From Oscillospiraceae bacterium (GTDB lineage: Bacteria; Bacillota; Clostridia; Oscillospirales; Ruminococcaceae), in the NCBI GenBank assembly GCA_900770285.1, contig CAAGJO010000004.1, positions 9,349 to 73,348 of the forward strand: 64,000 nucleotides of DNA, written 5' to 3'. Below are positions 62,926 to 64,000 of the stretch, one piece after another; position 1 is the stretch's first letter; the number at the start of each line of letters is the position of its first letter. The position numbers and the translations under genes were made by a program. The notes beneath the pieces were generated by a model, which made no database searches, was not told the origin of the DNA, and was given only the letters and a program-made list of their open reading frames with translations.

Positions 62926-63077
62926 AAAAACAGCTCTTTTCCTCAAATTTTCGGTTTCCTGCTATATTTAAAGTATAGCACAAAAAGGCCTGATAAATCA
63001 AGTAAAAGAGCGTGTTTTAAAGCTTTATGTACATAGAAAAATACTCAACATTCATGTGCATTTTTTCTGTTGAAACT

Positions 63078-63434
63078 TCAGCACATATCAATTCCTCCCT
63101 CAATCTTTTTGATAGCTTTCGGCTGGTCTACGGAAAGTCCCTGCATCAGCCAGACAAACTGTTCATGGGTGAGATTTCTGACCTCCTGCTCATTGCGTGG
63201 CCAATTAAAACGTCCGTCCTCTAACCGCTTATACAGCAATACAAATCCGTCATCTTCCCACAAAAGCGCTTTCAAGCGATCTCTGCGCCGTCCGCAGAAC
63301 AGGAACAGACTGTCTGAAAAAAGATCAAGCTTAAACTGCTGCTGCACAATAGCTGCAAGACCGTCAATGGATTTTCTCATATCAGTATGTCCGCAGACTA
63401 TGTAGATATTTGAGACAGTAAGATCTTTCAGCAT
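63078..63434 (-). CDS. tnpB: IS66 family accessory protein TnpB
   Basis: A 118-residue IS66 Orf2 protein needed for transposition. It has the family blocks NIYIVCGHTDMRKSIDGLAA, LFLFCGRRRDRLKALLWEDD and FNWPRNEQEVRNLTHEQF. GAGAGG precedes the ATG. It overlaps tnpA by seven bases, implying coupled translation. This is unrelated to the TnpB nuclease of IS200/IS605 elements. Confidence 0.95.
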   Translation of the reverse strand: MLKDLTVSNIYIVCGHTDMRKSIDGLAAIVQQQFKLDLFSDSLFLFCGRRRDRLKALLWEDDGFVLLYKRLEDGRFNWPRNEQEVRNLTHEQFVWLMQGLSVDQPKAIKKIEGGIDMC

Positions 63435-63802
63435 TGTTTGAGCCCTCTCAGGAGTATAAGGATAGTATCCTCCGATATGCTCTGCGGCAGCTCGATCTCG
63501 ATACCGTCCTTTCGCATTACAATACTTGCATCCGATGACTTTACATCAGGTTGCATAGTGTCAGGAACAGGTGTTTCACAAATATCAGCTGCAACACTAA
63601 GCGGCACTATCTGCTGAGCAATATCCGTACTGTCAAGCAACTCCGTTCTGACAACTCTGAGTCTTCGATAGTAAGTATTGGGACTGATTCCATTAGATTT
63701 GCACCAATCCCTGACCTTCATTCCGCTTCGCTGACACTCCGTGATCTGCACCATCCAATCTCTGTGTCTGAGTGCCTTTTTTACATCTTTAATTTTTTCC
63801 AT
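63428..63802 (-). CDS. tnpA: IS66 family accessory protein TnpA
   Basis: A 124-residue IS66 Orf1 protein with an N-terminal helix-turn-helix-like region (HRDWMVQITECQRSGMKVRD, WCKSNGISPNTYYRRL) that probably binds DNA. The tail is less conserved. AAAGGAG precedes the ATG, about 76 bp inside the right inverted repeat. It is the first gene of the transposition operon. Confidence 0.93.
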   Translation of the reverse strand: MEKIKDVKKALRHRDWMVQITECQRSGMKVRDWCKSNGISPNTYYRRLRVVRTELLDSTDIAQQIVPLSVAADICETPVPDTMQPDVKSSDASIVMRKDGIEIELPQSISEDTILILLRGLKQC

Positions 63803-63878
63803 GCTATCTGCTCCTTTCGGGGTGTTTCCCTCTGGATCTATTGTAGCATTTTATTTTTGAGATTGATAGGGTATGGGA

Positions 63879-63892
63879 TGGTTGGCGGTTAC
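63879..63892 (-). repeat. Right terminal inverted repeat of the IS66 element
   Basis: Reverse complement of GTAACCGCCAACCA, identical over 14 bases to the left end at 61147-61160. Confidence 0.85.
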
Positions 63893-63945
63893 AGCGTATT
63901 TAATCAAGATATCCACCATATATACTTAATATCTTTTTGCATATA

Positions 63946-63980
63946 ATAAACACCCCCGCTTTAATAACGAGGGTGTTTAT
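63946..63980. terminator. Hairpin at the window end
   Basis: A ten-bp stem (63946-63955 with 63971-63980) with a 15-base loop. It could be a terminator for a gene beyond the window. The remaining bases between the IS66 end and 64000 show no gene. Confidence 0.45.
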
Positions 63981-64000
63981 ATTTCAATATCGATTTTTCA

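Larger units (their letters stand above)
61147..63892 (-). mobile_element. IS66 family insertion sequence, 2746 bp
   Basis: A complete-looking IS66 element with all three usual genes (tnpA, tnpB, tnpC, transcribed leftward). The ends are 14-bp exact inverted repeats, GTAACCGCCAACCA at 61147-61160 and its complement at 63879-63892; GTAA ends are typical of IS66. The eight bases outside each end (TAATTTAT and AGCGTATT) do not match, so no target duplication is visible. The genes look GC-richer than the neighbours, consistent with recent arrival. Confidence 0.88.

Noticed and set aside
63078..63434. TnpB nuclease (OMEGA type)
   Set aside because: The name is shared, but the 118-residue protein is the IS66 Orf2 accessory protein and lacks a RuvC domain.
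1..64000. CRISPR array, prophage or defence island
   Set aside because: No regularly spaced direct repeats, cas, phage structural or restriction genes were seen; the IS66 element is the only clear mobile DNA.

Overview
The window is a stretch of low-GC bacterial chromosome that is gene-dense and mostly housekeeping. Gene content and order point to an anaerobic, probably spore-forming member of the Clostridia (Bacillota), most likely of the Oscillospiraceae/Ruminococcaceae type. The evidence is nusB-xseA-xseB-ispA-dxs-tlyA-nadK-argR-recN, gdpP-rplI-dnaB, tilS-hpt-ftsH, ymdB next to spoVS, class 1B dihydroorotate dehydrogenase (pyrD/pyrK), RNase J, ThyX and an ECF module. Strong AGGAGG-type ribosome binding sites, TTGACA-17-TATAAT promoters and frequent TTG/GTG starts fit this. 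The species assignment is inference.

Layout. 13-1482 (-) is a secreted NlpC/P60 wall hydrolase. 1765-14436 (+) is one long run of co-directed genes: ruvCAB, glmM, an RNA methyltransferase, a small helical repeat protein, ecfA1-ecfA2-ecfT, truA, a single-pass membrane protein, a CvpA-like protein and a zinc-finger Clp ATPase. 14523-22155 (-) holds pyrD, pyrK, pyrF, pyrC, ilvD, a ROK sugar kinase and mannose-6-phosphate isomerase. 22431-26560 has a cysteine-rich protein of unknown function, a HAD phosphatase, an LCP wall-polymer ligase and galE. 26621-39878 (-) is the core gene run spoVS, ymdB, ftsH, hpt, tilS, dnaB, rplI, gdpP and RNase J, preceded by a large degenerate sugar-nucleotide pseudoenzyme. 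39879-43866 holds an AT-rich gap with a possible gene remnant, an aldo/keto reductase, a membrane protein, a lipoprotein, a MIF-like tautomerase and tRNA-Arg(CCG). metG (-) is divergent from a 15-kb (+) run (46031-61066): Asp23-like protein, nusB, a TsaD-like paralogue, xseAB, ispA, dxs, tlyA, nadK, argR, recN, thyX, tmk, a DJ-1 protein, 5-formyl-THF cyclo-ligase, mltG and a U32 protease-family protein. 61147-63892 is a complete-looking IS66 element, the only clear mobile DNA.

How the genes fit together: recombination and repair (ruvCAB, recN, xseAB), isoprenoid precursor supply for wall lipid carriers (dxs, ispA), wall building (glmM, LCP, mltG, NlpC), pyrimidine and dTMP synthesis (pyr genes, thyX, tmk), RNA decay and second-messenger turnover (RNase J, GdpP), and proteolysis (FtsH, Clp).

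I found no CRISPR array, prophage, defence island or biosynthetic cluster. The items most worth a second look are: the three-domain pseudoenzyme at 37698-39878, which has lost the recognisable catalytic motifs of both enzyme domains; the roughly 260-nt leader of RNase J, where a hairpin separates a strong Shine-Dalgarno from the start; 10-bp-phased ACAGTA-type repeats at the left end of the IS66 element; an intrinsic terminator inside the pyr run; and a cysteine-rich protein with a sigma-K-like promoter match.
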